DNA of 64,000 nucleotides from Glycomyces sp. NRRL B-16210. GTDB taxonomy: Bacteria > Actinomycetota > Actinomycetes > Mycobacteriales > Micromonosporaceae. The position numbers were made by a program, and so were the translations under genes. The stretch spans positions 62,001 to 126,000 of the forward strand of contig NZ_JOGR01000004.1 in NCBI RefSeq assembly GCF_000719515.1, written 5' to 3'. The notes below the pieces were generated by a model. It searched no databases and was not told where the DNA came from. It saw nothing but the letters and a program-made list of their open reading frames with translations. Shown one piece after another: positions 31,343 through 40,704 of the stretch; position 1 is the first letter of the stretch; the number at the start of each line of letters is the position of its first letter.

Positions 31343-31855
31343 TCAGTCGCGGCCGTGTTTGATGTAGATCATGACCGCCTCGCGGGTGGTCTTGACGCCC
31401 AGTGCCTGCCGTGCGGCGGCGATGCGGCGGTTGGCGGTGCGCAGTGACACGAATTCGGCTTCGGCGGCGGCGGCGATGGTCGATCCGGCCGCGAGCCGTG
31501 CCAGGAGGGCGCGCTGCTCGGTGTCGAGGTCGAGGCCGTCGGCGGCTTCGGCTTTGCCGGGGGTCAGCCCGAGGGGGCCGACGCGGCGCAGGTCCGAGGC
31601 GAGGGTCAGCGCGAGCGGCCCGGCCGCGACCGCGACGATCCCGGCCCCGCGGGCGGCGGCGAGCACCGCTTGGGAGGCGGTGTGCTCGTCGGCGACCGTC
31701 CCGTGGCAGACGAGCCGGCGTTCGGCCAGGTCCCAGGCCGGCTCCAGGAGCGCGAACCCGCGGTGGGCCGACCAGCCGGCCGAGGCGCACCGGCGCACCA
31801 GCGCCTCGGCGTCGCCCGCGGCGGTGACCACGTGCAGCGGCACTTGTTCGCCCAT
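31343..31855 (-). CDS. LuxR-C-terminal-like helix-turn-helix protein
   Basis: 170 residues from ATG 31855, which overlaps the stop of the large upstream regulator (GTG 31858 is an alternative). The C-terminal 65 residues (TEQRALLARLAAGSTIAAAAEAEFVSLRTANRRIAAARQALGV, over several helices) look like a degenerate LuxR/GerE DNA-binding domain. The N-terminal 100 residues are not recognised and contain no receiver motif. Translational coupling to the LuxR-type ATPase suggests a partner or co-regulator. Confidence 0.65.
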   Translation of the reverse strand: MGEQVPLHVVTAAGDAEALVRRCASAGWSAHRGFALLEPAWDLAERRLVCHGTVADEHTASQAVLAAARGAGIVAVAAGPLALTLASDLRRVGPLGLTPGKAEAADGLDLDTEQRALLARLAAGSTIAAAAEAEFVSLRTANRRIAAARQALGVKTTREAVMIYIKHGRD

Positions 31856-34290
31856 CACGCCTCACCGCCTTCGACCAGGGCCGCTTCCAGCAGCACCGCC
31901 GCTTCGGTGCGGGTCTTCGCGCCGAGTTTGCGCATGCCCGAGCGGATGTGGGTCTCCACGGTCTCGGCGGTGATCCCGAGGATCTCGGCGATCCGCCGCG
32001 AGGGGTGGCCGGAGGCGACGTGGCGCAGCACCTCCGATTCGCGGTCGGTCAGGCCGCCGCCGCCGCGGGCTGAGCGGCGGTCGCGGCGCACGTCGTGCTT
32101 GCGCAGGCCGCGGCGGGCCCTCCCGGCCAGGACGATGAGGCCGTGTTCGTCGGCGATCCTTTCGGCCGCTTCGAGGGCGTTGACGGCCGAGCGCGGGTCG
32201 GCCGCATGGGCGGCGAGGGCCAGCAGGCACCGGACCTGTTCGCGTGCGGCCAGGCCGTCCCAGGCGGTCGCGGCCTGGGCGAACGGGCCGGGTGCGGCCT
32301 TGTCCCAGGCGTTGAGGGTCGAGGCGACCGGCGCCGGCCACGGCGTCGGGTCGGCCGGGACGGGGTCGGTGCCGGTGTCGTAGGCGATCCAGCGGCCGGT
32401 GATGTGCGCGAGGCCGCCGACCAGGCCCGGTCGGGCCTCGGGCGCTTCGGGTCCGGGCTGGCCGTCGAGCCAGGCGGTCTCGTGTTCGAGCCAGGCGACG
32501 AGGCCGTCGAGCGCCGCGGGGGCGTCGTGCAGGCGCGCCAGTCGCGCCCGGGCGGCGCCGAGCGCGCCGGTGTCGGCTTCGGCGAGGGCGATGGCCGCGG
32601 CGATGAGCGTGTCGGCGACCGCCGGCAGGGCGTGGTCGGCCAGGGACTGGGCCGCGGCGATCACGTTGTCCAGGCCGGTGCCGGACAGGACCAGGCACCA
32701 GGCGGCGGCGGCCAGGAACCGGGTCTGCCACGAGTAGGCACCGTCAAGTCCGGCGCGGTCGGCCGCTTCGTGGGCGACCGCTTCGGCCTCGACCAGGCGC
32801 GCGGCGTCGGCCAGGGCGATCACCCGCGACCAGGCGCACCAGGCGGCGGTCGTGGCGTCCCCGGCCGCCCGCGCGAGCGTCTCGGCGGCGGCGAGCGCGT
32901 CGGGGTCGTCGCCGGCCAGGGCCGCGGCCAGTCCCGGGTGGCCGATCCTGGGGTGGGCGGCGCGGATCGCCGCGGCCAGGACCGGTCGTTCGTGGGCCGG
33001 GGCGCACAGCAGCCGCAACTGATCGGTCTCGGGCCCCGGCGGCGCCGCTTGGAGCGCTTCGCGGGCCCGGGGGGTCTCGCCGATGGCCAGCAGCGCCCAG
33101 GCGCGCACGACCGCCGCCTCGGATCCGGCCCGGTCGCCCGCCGCGTCGAGGACGGCCAGGGCCGCGCCGGTGCGACCGGCCTCCAGGGCGGCGCGGGCGG
33201 CGGCCACGGCGTGGGCCGGGTCGATGTCGGCGGCCAGCAGGAGCGCTTCGGCCCGCGTCTGCGGGCGCGCTCCCGCCGCGGCCTCGAGCGCGGTGGCCAG
33301 GGCCGTGCCGGTCGCGCCGGCGGCGTGGGCGTGGCGGGCCGACTCCACGCCCGAGGTCGCCTCGGCGAGGCGCTCGTGCATGGACCGGCGCGCTTCAGGT
33401 TCGAGGATGCCCGCGGCGATCTCGGCCAGCCAGGGGCTGGCCGGGCGCAGGTGGACGCCTTCGGGGACGGCCAGGCCCGCCTCGGTCAAGACCGCGGCGC
33501 CCTCGCCGAGCAGGCTCGGGTGCGCCGGGCGGCCCAGCAGGCCGAGCGCGGCCAGGGCGGTGCGCCCGGCGCGGGGCAGGTCGCTGATCGCCGCCGCCGC
33601 GGCCGAGGCCGGGTCGGTGGGCGCGTCGAAGTCGAACTCGACGCTGTCGTGCTGGGCCGCGCGCCGCGCCAGAGCGGTCAGCGCGAGCGGATTGCCGCCG
33701 GCGCGCACGCTCAGCGCCGCCACCCGCGAGGGCGCCAGCGCCGGGGCCGCCTCGGCGACCAGGCGCACCGCTTCGGCGTCGGTCAGCGCCGGCACCGCAA
33801 TCACGGTGGCGGCCGCCAGCAGCCGCGTCAGGGCCTCGTCGCCGAGGCGGTTGGGCACGCGCAGGGCCGCGGCCACCGGCAGGCGCTCGGCCAGGACCGG
33901 CAGGGCCGCGAGCGTCGCCGCGTCGCACCATTGGAGGTCGTCGATGACCAGCAGTCCCCCGCGGGTGCGCGAGTAGACCGCTTCGGCCAGCAGCGGCAGG
34001 TCGTCGGCGGGCATCCGCGCCCGCGTGGCCCGCTCCAGCGCCAGCGCCGGGGCGCCCGAGAGCGTGGCCAGGCCGCCGCCGGCGTGCACGGGCCGCTTGG
34101 AGGCGCGGGCGAGGCGCTCCAGCAGGCGGGTGCGGCCGCACCCGGGCGGGCCGGTGATCACGACCAGGCCCGGGCCCGCGAGCGCCCCGGCCATGGCGCG
34201 CAGCGCGTCGTCGCGGTCCGCGGGCCCCGCGGGGTCCGCCTGGGCGGCGCGGGACCGGGCCAGACCGGGGGTGGGCGGCGGGGCTGCCAA
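31855..34290 (-). CDS. large LuxR-family regulator with AAA-type ATPase domain (LAL type)
   Basis: 811 residues from TTG 34290, chosen because AGGAG stands 7 bases upstream; the frame remains open far beyond but into an overlapping gene. The P-loop region is VITGPPGCGRTRLL at about 44-57, with Arg53 where Walker A has Lys. Walker B is GGLLVIDDLQWCD. A long Ala-rich TPR-like helical middle leads to a C-terminal LuxR domain (LTDRESEVLRHVASGHPSRRIAEILGI, HIRSGMRKLGAKTRTEAAVL). LAL regulators usually need ATP binding; the Lys-to-Arg change may weaken it. It is divergent from the dynamin operon, 57 bases apart. Confidence 0.85.
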   Translation of the reverse strand: MAAPPPTPGLARSRAAQADPAGPADRDDALRAMAGALAGPGLVVITGPPGCGRTRLLERLARASKRPVHAGGGLATLSGAPALALERATRARMPADDLPLLAEAVYSRTRGGLLVIDDLQWCDAATLAALPVLAERLPVAAALRVPNRLGDEALTRLLAAATVIAVPALTDAEAVRLVAEAAPALAPSRVAALSVRAGGNPLALTALARRAAQHDSVEFDFDAPTDPASAAAAAISDLPRAGRTALAALGLLGRPAHPSLLGEGAAVLTEAGLAVPEGVHLRPASPWLAEIAAGILEPEARRSMHERLAEATSGVESARHAHAAGATGTALATALEAAAGARPQTRAEALLLAADIDPAHAVAAARAALEAGRTGAALAVLDAAGDRAGSEAAVVRAWALLAIGETPRAREALQAAPPGPETDQLRLLCAPAHERPVLAAAIRAAHPRIGHPGLAAALAGDDPDALAAAETLARAAGDATTAAWCAWSRVIALADAARLVEAEAVAHEAADRAGLDGAYSWQTRFLAAAAWCLVLSGTGLDNVIAAAQSLADHALPAVADTLIAAAIALAEADTGALGAARARLARLHDAPAALDGLVAWLEHETAWLDGQPGPEAPEARPGLVGGLAHITGRWIAYDTGTDPVPADPTPWPAPVASTLNAWDKAAPGPFAQAATAWDGLAAREQVRCLLALAAHAADPRSAVNALEAAERIADEHGLIVLAGRARRGLRKHDVRRDRRSARGGGGLTDRESEVLRHVASGHPSRRIAEILGITAETVETHIRSGMRKLGAKTRTEAAVLLEAALVEGGEA

Positions 34291-34347
34291 GGGGGCTCCT
34301 AACGCTGTGGCACGAATGGGGGAGGCGGCCGGGCGGTCGCGGTTTGT

Positions 34348-35955
34348 ATGGTCGTGATGTCGACGGTGGCCGACGCCTCTCATGATATTGCGGAAAGTTC
34401 GATGCCGCAGACCGGCGTCGGCGGCCGCAGCGCCGAGACTGACGGAGAGGGCGGACACGGAGGCATGGTGGCAGGGCAACTCACCACAAGTGTGGCGGGC
34501 ATGTGCGAAGAACTGGCCGGCAAGGTCAGCAGCGCCTCTCGCCCCGTGGTCGAGGACGTGGCCTCCCGTCTGGGGCAGCCGCTGCGCGTGGCCGTCGCCG
34601 GGCGCCTCAAAGCCGGAAAGTCGACACTCGTCAACGCCTTGATCGGCCGCCGGGTGGCCCCCACCGCCGCCGGGGAGTGCACGCGCGTGGTCACCCAGTT
34701 CAGGTACGGCCCGGCCGACCGGGTCGACGTCGTCGCCCGCAACGGCGTCAAGCACGCCGTCCCGTTGGACGCCTCGGGGATGATCCCCACGACGCTGCCG
34801 ATCCCGGCCGACGAGGCCGCGATGATCGACGTCCAGCTCTCCTCGGACCGGCTGCGGGACCTCACCGTGGTCGACACGCCCGGCCTCCAGTCGGTCAACA
34901 CCGACATCTCCGAGGCCGCCCGCGAGATGCTTTTCGCCGCCCCGATCGCCGAGGACGTCGACGACGACTCGCGCGCGGCCGTCGAGTCGGCCGAGGCGAT
35001 CATCTACGTGTTCACCCAGCAGGTCCGCGCCGACGACGTCGAGGCGCTCGAGGCGTTCGCCAAGGCCTCCCAGCAGATGTCGTCCTCGCCGATGAACGCC
35101 CTGGGCCTGTACAACAAGGCCGACAAGCTCGCCCCCGGGCCCGGCCAGGACCCCTGGCCGGTGGCCGGGCCGATCGCCGCCGACCAGGCCGCGGTCCTGC
35201 GCCGCAGCGTCTGCGACGTCGTGCCCGTCGTCGGGCTGTTGGCCGAGACGGCCGAGGCCGGGCTGTTGACGGCCGCCGACTGCGAGGCGCTGCGGACCCT
35301 CGCGGGCCTCGACGAGGGCAAGCGGACCCTCATGCTCGCCTCCGCCGGGCTGTTCCTGTCCACCGAGGGCCCGGTCGACAAGCACCAGCGCCAGCGCCTG
35401 CTCGAACGGCTCGACCTGTACGGCATCCACTTCGCCATGGCGCACCTGGACGCCAACCCGCACATGGCGACCGGCGAGCTCGTGCGGCTGCTGTTCGCCG
35501 CCTCGGGCTTCCCGCGGCTGCGCACGACCCTGCACCAGATCTTCGGCGTCCGCGCCGACGTCATCAAGGCCGGCTGGGCCCTCGCGCGCCTCGACGCCGC
35601 CGCCGCGTCCGGGCCAGCTGCCGACCGCGACCTGCTGCGCGGGGCGGTCGAGTCGATCGTCGCCCGCCCCGAATACCACCGGCTGCCGCTGCTGGAGGCG
35701 GCCGCGCAGGTGACCACCGGGCAGGTCGCCCTGCCCGAGGCCATGGAGGCCGAGGTCGCCCGACTGGCTCTGACCGACGATGCCGGGGTCGTCCTCGGCC
35801 TGCCCGGCGAGGCGCGCCCCCAACTGCGCCGCGCCGCCATCGAAGCGGCCGCGCGCTGGCGCGCGTTCGCCAACGGCGGCGCCACGCCCTCGCAGGCCCG
35901 GGTGGCGAACGTGGTGCATCGTGGGTTCCATCTGCTGGCCCAGCGGCTCGGCTGA
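34348..35955 (+). CDS. dynamin-like GTPase (DynA/IniA type)
   Basis: 535 residues from ATG 34348; ATGs at 34357 and 34465 are alternatives. GTPase motifs: G1 AVAGRLKAGKSTLVNALIG (Lys91), G2 Thr in AAGECTRVVTQF, G3 VVDTPGLQSVN, G4 LYNKADKL. The rest is helical and corresponds to the stalk/bundle of bacterial dynamin-like proteins such as IniA and Streptomyces DynA, which bind and remodel membranes; no strong transmembrane span is seen. It is followed by a GrpE-like membrane protein and a second dynamin, suggesting a heteromeric pair. Confidence 0.9.
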   Translation: MVVMSTVADASHDIAESSMPQTGVGGRSAETDGEGGHGGMVAGQLTTSVAGMCEELAGKVSSASRPVVEDVASRLGQPLRVAVAGRLKAGKSTLVNALIGRRVAPTAAGECTRVVTQFRYGPADRVDVVARNGVKHAVPLDASGMIPTTLPIPADEAAMIDVQLSSDRLRDLTVVDTPGLQSVNTDISEAAREMLFAAPIAEDVDDDSRAAVESAEAIIYVFTQQVRADDVEALEAFAKASQQMSSSPMNALGLYNKADKLAPGPGQDPWPVAGPIAADQAAVLRRSVCDVVPVVGLLAETAEAGLLTAADCEALRTLAGLDEGKRTLMLASAGLFLSTEGPVDKHQRQRLLERLDLYGIHFAMAHLDANPHMATGELVRLLFAASGFPRLRTTLHQIFGVRADVIKAGWALARLDAAAASGPAADRDLLRGAVESIVARPEYHRLPLLEAAAQVTTGQVALPEAMEAEVARLALTDDAGVVLGLPGEARPQLRRAAIEAAARWRAFANGGATPSQARVANVVHRGFHLLAQRLG

Positions 35956-35980
35956 GACACACTGACATAAGGAGAGCAAA

Positions 35981-36523
35981 GTGACGAATCGAATCGGCGG
36001 ACCGCTGGTGGGGGCCCTCGTGGGACTCGCCGCCGCCGCCCTCGGCGCGGTGTTCCTCACCGGCGGGTTCGATCCGGTGACCCTGGCCGTCGGGGCCGGG
36101 TCGGTCGTCGTCACCGCCGTCGTCGCCGTCCTCTCCGGGCGGTCGATCGCGCCGCCGACGCCAGAAGCCCCCGCCGCTGAGGCCTACGTCGCGCCGCAGG
36201 CCGCCGAGCCGGCCGCCGACGCCCAGGCCGGCGCCGACCGCACCGTCCTGGTCGACGCGTGCATCTGGATGCGCGACCGCGCCACCTCCCCGGCGCTGGC
36301 CCAGCACCTCGACGGCGCGTTCGCGCGCGTGGGCGTGTCCCAGGTCGACGCCACCGGCCAGCGGTTCGACCCGGCCGTCCACGAGGTCGGCGCGACGGTC
36401 GCGGCCGCCAGCCCCGCCGAGGACGGCATCATCGCCCGCACCGAGACGCCCGGTTACACCGACCGCGGACGGCTGCTGCGCCACCCGATCGTCACCGTCT
36501 ACCGCGGGCAGGTGCGGGCATGA
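35981..36523 (+). CDS. membrane-anchored GrpE-like protein
   Basis: 180 residues; TAAGGAG precedes GTG 35981. Two N-terminal membrane helices (about 8-30 and 34-52) are followed by a Pro/Ala linker, then a domain whose end reads VGVSQVDATGQRFDPAVHEVGATV...GIIARTETPGYTDRGRLLRHPIVTVYR (given in parts). This matches the beta-wing of GrpE (FDP-x2-HE, then G-x-GY and LR-x-x-x-V-V), though the long GrpE dimerising helix is replaced by the membrane anchor. GrpE normally exchanges nucleotide on DnaK; no Hsp70 gene is nearby. Stop overlaps the next dynamin start. Confidence 0.7.
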   Translation: MTNRIGGPLVGALVGLAAAALGAVFLTGGFDPVTLAVGAGSVVVTAVVAVLSGRSIAPPTPEAPAAEAYVAPQAAEPAADAQAGADRTVLVDACIWMRDRATSPALAQHLDGAFARVGVSQVDATGQRFDPAVHEVGATVAAASPAEDGIIARTETPGYTDRGRLLRHPIVTVYRGQVRA

Positions 36524-38421
36524 CCGACACCGCCGCCGAGGCCCCCGCCAAGAAGGCCGCCCCGAAGCCGAACCCGGCCGCGCAGATCCACAAGCTGTGC
36601 GCCAAGGCCGCCAAGGCCGGCAACGCCTCGCTGCGCACCGTCGACGCCAAGGCCGCCGCCGAGGTCGACGAGGTCTCCCGCTGGCAGCCCGACAAGCCCG
36701 TGGCCGTCATCGTCGGCGAGACCAAACGCGGCAAGTCCTCCCTGGTCAACGCTTTGTTGGGGATGCCGGGTCTGTCGCCGGTCGACGCGCAGGTGGCCAC
36801 CACCGCCTACCTCGAGTTCGCCTGGGCCGACCAGGCCTCGGTGCGCGCCTGGCAGCCGGGCGCCTCCGACCCGATGCTCCTGGGCGTGGGCGACCTGCGC
36901 AACTGGGCCACGCGGCTGGGCACCATGCCCCCCGGGATGGTCCCGCCCCGCCGGATGCTCGTGGGCCACCCCTCGGCGCTGCTCAAGCACATGTCGATCG
37001 TCGACACCCCCGGCACCGGCGGCCTCGACCCCGACCACGCCCAGATCGCCCTCGAGGCGGTCGCCCGCGCCACGTGCCTGATCATGGTCACCGACGCCTC
37101 CAGCCCGATGGCCAAGACCGAACTGGACTTCCTCACCGAGGCGTCCAAACGCGTCAACTTCGTCGTCTTCGCCCTGACCAAGACCGACACCTACCCGGGC
37201 TGGCGCACGGTCATGGAGGAGAACCGCTCCCTCATCGAGGCCCACGCCCCGCGTTTTCGCAACGCCCCGCACTTCCCGGTCTCGGCGATGCTCGCCGAGC
37301 ACGCCCTCGCCTCGCAGGGACCCACGCGCCAGGCGCTGGCCCGCGAATCGGGCATCGGGAAGATGCAGCGGGCCCTGGTGCGCGTCGCCTCGGCCGGGAA
37401 GGCCCTGGTGGCCGCGAACGTGGTGCGCGCGGTGCGCACCGAGTTCCAGCGCCTGGCGCTGTCGGCCGCCGAGGACATGAAGGCCTACGACCCCGACCCT
37501 GAGGCCGCCAACCGGTTGAAGGAGGAGAAGAAGCAGGCCCTGGCGCTGCGGCGCACCGAGACGAAGAAGGCGAACCTCGCCTTGCGCGTGGAGACCCAGC
37601 GGGCCAAGATCGAGGTCCAGGGCCGGTTGCGCACCCACTTGCAGGAACTTGAAGAAGCGCTGCTCGACGAGGTCGAGAAGGCCAACAAGGCCGCGCTTGA
37701 ATCGCTCCCTCAGCGCGTGGACATCGCGTTGCAGGGCATCGCCGCGCGCTTGTCCGGCGAGCTGCACCAGCGGTTCGTGCTCCTGGCCGAGCGCGTCCTG
37801 CGGCAGGTGTTCAACGACGACGAACTGCGCCAGGCGACCAACGCGATCTCCGCGGGCCTGCGCACGGCCGCCTCGGGGCGGACCCGCCGCGACGCGGCCA
37901 ACGACGGCGCGCTCCTGGTCGCCTCCTCGGCGGGCGTGGCGATGATGGCCGGGCGCGTGGTCTCCATGGGCGCCGGCGCGGTCGGCCTGACCGCCGTCGC
38001 CGGCACCGCCGGCGCGATCGCCCTGTCGGCCTCCGGTATCGGCGTCGGCCTGGCCGCCGCCGCGTTCTTGCTGTACCGACGCAAGATCCAGGGCAACCGC
38101 CAGGCCGCCAAGGGCTGGGTCCAGCGGATCATCGCCGAGGCGCGGGCGAACCTCAACGAGGAGATCAGCTTCCGGTTCACCGAGGTCGAGTTCGTCTTCA
38201 ACTCCACCCTCGACGACGCCCTGGAGCGGCGCGCGGCGGAGTTCGACGCGCGCATTTCGGCGGCCGAGAACGCCGCCAAGGCCGACCAGGCCGCCCGCGC
38301 CAAGAAGCAGGCCGCGCTCAAGCAGCGCCGCGACTCCATGGCCACCAAGGTCAAACAGCTCGACGAGGTGCTGGCCAAGGCCCGCACCCTCGTCCCGGGA
38401 GAGGGGGACTCCGATGGATGA
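36520..38421 (+). CDS. dynamin-like GTPase with C-terminal hydrophobic region (DynB/IniC type)
   Basis: 633 residues, ATGA overlap with the upstream gene. An Ala/Lys-rich N-terminal tail precedes G1 AVIVGETKRGKSSLVNALLG (Lys72), G3 SIVDTPGTGGLD and G4 ALTKTD. A helical stalk region with a lysine-rich coiled coil (about 325-400) follows. Residues about 460-525 form two hydrophobic spans (VGLTAVAGTAGAIALSASGI) that would insert in the membrane, then another coiled coil. Likely partner of the first dynamin, as in the DynA-DynB pair that acts in septation. The stop overlaps the acidic gene by 8 bases. Confidence 0.9.
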   Translation: MTDTAAEAPAKKAAPKPNPAAQIHKLCAKAAKAGNASLRTVDAKAAAEVDEVSRWQPDKPVAVIVGETKRGKSSLVNALLGMPGLSPVDAQVATTAYLEFAWADQASVRAWQPGASDPMLLGVGDLRNWATRLGTMPPGMVPPRRMLVGHPSALLKHMSIVDTPGTGGLDPDHAQIALEAVARATCLIMVTDASSPMAKTELDFLTEASKRVNFVVFALTKTDTYPGWRTVMEENRSLIEAHAPRFRNAPHFPVSAMLAEHALASQGPTRQALARESGIGKMQRALVRVASAGKALVAANVVRAVRTEFQRLALSAAEDMKAYDPDPEAANRLKEEKKQALALRRTETKKANLALRVETQRAKIEVQGRLRTHLQELEEALLDEVEKANKAALESLPQRVDIALQGIAARLSGELHQRFVLLAERVLRQVFNDDELRQATNAISAGLRTAASGRTRRDAANDGALLVASSAGVAMMAGRVVSMGAGAVGLTAVAGTAGAIALSASGIGVGLAAAAFLLYRRKIQGNRQAAKGWVQRIIAEARANLNEEISFRFTEVEFVFNSTLDDALERRAAEFDARISAAENAAKADQAARAKKQAALKQRRDSMATKVKQLDEVLAKARTLVPGEGDSDG

Positions 38422-38938
38422 TTTCGGTCCGTTCGACTCCGATGAACACGGCGACGACCTCGACGGGGGCGACTTCCACGGCGATTTCGCCTCCGGCGCG
38501 GACGCCCCCGACTTGGACGCCTTCGACGAAGCGGAGGTTCCCGGCGGCGACGACCTGGACGCGTTCGACTTCGACGAGGGCGAGGACCTCGACGACCTCG
38601 ACGAGGGCTTCATGGACGAAGCCGGCGACGCAGGCGAGGTCGAGGCCGAGTACGACGGCGAGGACGCGGCCGGCGACGAGACCGCCTACGCCGCCACGTA
38701 CGAGGACCTGCTGCTGTCCGAGGCCGACAACCCGCCGGGCTTCCCGCCCGAACTGGACTTGGACGTGCCCGAACCGGTCGACGGCTACCCGTGGGTCGAC
38801 CTCGACGTGATGGGCACCGCCGAGTCCGAGCCGTGGGTCAACGGCGCCTCGGCCAGCCCCGTGGACGCCTCCGAGTACGCCCTCGCCGACATCGACGACC
38901 CCGCCGCCTCCGCGCTCGCCCGGTTCTGGCAGCACTGA
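38414..38938 (+). CDS. highly acidic hypothetical protein
   Basis: 174 residues, about a third Asp plus Glu, with almost no basic residues (for example DDLDAFDFDEGEDLDDLDEG). No membrane segment. Its start lies inside the end of the second dynamin gene (8-base overlap), so it is the last gene of the dynamin operon. The Lys-rich coiled coils of that dynamin make a charge-based partnership plausible, but this is inference. No family recognised. Confidence 0.75.
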   Translation: MDDFGPFDSDEHGDDLDGGDFHGDFASGADAPDLDAFDEAEVPGGDDLDAFDFDEGEDLDDLDEGFMDEAGDAGEVEAEYDGEDAAGDETAYAATYEDLLLSEADNPPGFPPELDLDVPEPVDGYPWVDLDVMGTAESEPWVNGASASPVDASEYALADIDDPAASALARFWQH

Positions 38939-39028
38939 TCGTCTCCCGCGGGCCCGCCCCGGCACGCCGCCCGCGAACCACGCCTCGGGCCTGTCGCCGC
39001 TTGCGCTTAGGCGAGCGATGATGGACGC

Positions 39029-40534
39029 ATGAACGCCGACCGACCCGCCGGGCCCAGGGCCTGGGCCGCCGCCGGCGCCCTCGCCGCCTTCGCCGGACTG
39101 GCACTCGCCCACGCCGTGGCCGCCGCCTTCGCGCCCCGGGCCGCACCGCTGTCGGCGACCAGCGACCTCGTCGTCGCCGCCTCCCCCACCTGGTTCACCC
39201 GGTGGGCCATCGACACGTTCGGCACCGCCGACAAACCGCTGCTCATCGCCGCCCTCGCCGCTGGACTGGCCGGCGTCGGCGCCCTGGCGGGCCTGGCCTG
39301 GCGCACCCGACCGCGCCTCGGCGCGCTCCTCATCGCCGCCTGCGCCGCCCTCGCGGGCGCCGCGGCCGTCTCGCGCCCCGGCCTCTCGCTCGCCGCGGCG
39401 ATACCGGCGCTGCTGGGCGCGGCCGCGGCAGCCGCGGCACTGACATGGTGGCACCGCACCGGCCGCGAAGGGACCCCGGCCGGACGCCGGGTCTTCCTCG
39501 GCGTCCTCGCCGGCGTCGGCGCCGCAGCCCTAGTCGGGGCGCGTTGGGCCGGACGGGTCGGACCCGCCGCCGTCGAAGCCGACCGAGCCGCCCTCGACCT
39601 GCCCGAGGCCGACGTCCCCGCGCCCGACCCGGGACCGAACGCCGACCTCGACGTCGAAGGCCTGTCGCCCTACCGGACCCCCAACGGCGACTTCTACCGC
39701 ATCGACACCGCGATCACCGCCCCCCGCGTCGACGTCGACACCTGGTCGCTGCGCGTCCACGGCATGGTCGACCGCGAACTCCAGTTCACCTTCGCCGACC
39801 TGCTCGGGCGCGAACTGGTCGAACGCGACATCACCCTCGCCTGCGTCTCCAACCCCGTCGGCGGCGACCTGGTCGGCAACGCCCGCTGGCTCGGCGTCCC
39901 GCTCGCCGACCTCCTCGCCGAGGCCGGACCCGACCCCGCCGCCGACCAGCTCGTCTCCCGCTCCTCCGACGGCTGGACCGCCGGGACCCCCACCGAACTG
40001 GTCTTCGACGGCCGCGACGCGCTGATCGCCGTCGGCATGAACGGCCATCCGCTCCCGGTCGACCACGGCTGGCCCGCCCGACTGGTCATCCCCGGCCTCT
40101 ACGGGTACGTCTCGGCCACCAAGTGGCTCACCGAACTCGAACTGACCACCTTCGACGCCTACGACGCCTACTGGATCACCCGCGGCTGGTCCACCCCGCG
40201 CCCCATCAAGACCGCCTCGCGCATCGATACCCCCGCCCGCCGCGCCCGGGCCGGGACCGTCACCGTCGCCGGCGTCGCCTGGGCCCAGCACCGCGGCATC
40301 AGCGCCGTCGACCTGAGGATCGACAATGGTGAATGGCGCGAGTGCGCACTGTCCGATGTCGCCACCGGCGACACCTGGCGGCAATGGCGGATCGAATGGG
40401 ACGCTCCGGAAGGCGAGCACACGCTCACCGTCCGCGCCACCGACGGCGAAGGGAACCCGCAGACCAGCGCGGTCGCCGGCGTCGTCCCCGACGGCGCCAC
40501 CGGACTCCACAGTGTCACCGTCACCGTCGATTGA
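39029..40534 (+). CDS. membrane-bound molybdopterin oxidoreductase (YedY/sulfite-oxidase fold)
   Basis: 501 residues. Five N-terminal membrane helices (about 10-165, with a break at WFTRWAIDTF) precede an extracytoplasmic molybdopterin domain. The molybdenum-ligand Cys is in ITLACVSNPVGGDLVGNARW, and HPLPVDHGWPARLVIPGLYGY (in two parts) matches the SUOX fold. A C-terminal Mo-co dimerisation/Ig-like domain ends the protein (VAWAQHRGISAVDLRID). Such actinobacterial proteins are predicted sulfoxide or S-/N-oxide reductases, but the substrate is unknown. A weak GATGAT box lies 6 bases before the ATG. Confidence 0.88.
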   Translation: MNADRPAGPRAWAAAGALAAFAGLALAHAVAAAFAPRAAPLSATSDLVVAASPTWFTRWAIDTFGTADKPLLIAALAAGLAGVGALAGLAWRTRPRLGALLIAACAALAGAAAVSRPGLSLAAAIPALLGAAAAAAALTWWHRTGREGTPAGRRVFLGVLAGVGAAALVGARWAGRVGPAAVEADRAALDLPEADVPAPDPGPNADLDVEGLSPYRTPNGDFYRIDTAITAPRVDVDTWSLRVHGMVDRELQFTFADLLGRELVERDITLACVSNPVGGDLVGNARWLGVPLADLLAEAGPDPAADQLVSRSSDGWTAGTPTELVFDGRDALIAVGMNGHPLPVDHGWPARLVIPGLYGYVSATKWLTELELTTFDAYDAYWITRGWSTPRPIKTASRIDTPARRARAGTVTVAGVAWAQHRGISAVDLRIDNGEWRECALSDVATGDTWRQWRIEWDAPEGEHTLTVRATDGEGNPQTSAVAGVVPDGATGLHSVTVTVD

Positions 40535-40704
40535 GACGCGCGACCGCACGCGTCCGCGAAGCATTCGAGTGAAATTCTCGGACCTGGCGACACCGGAAGC
40601 GGCGATGCGGCGGTAGATTGACAGCATTACCGTCGAGACCGACGACCGATTCCCCCTCGCCGGGCCGCTGGCCCGTCCCCGTACGACCGACCGGGAGCCG
40701 CGTG

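Noticed and set aside
31855..36114. A continuous minus-strand frame of 1419 codons
   Set aside because: Beyond 34290 it runs antisense through the dynamin gene; an AGGAG and TTG at 34290 define the regulator start.
40618..40623. TTGACA upstream of the J-domain gene
   Set aside because: No acceptable -10 box at 16-18 bases downstream, and a ribosome-binding site before GTG 40705 does not need it.
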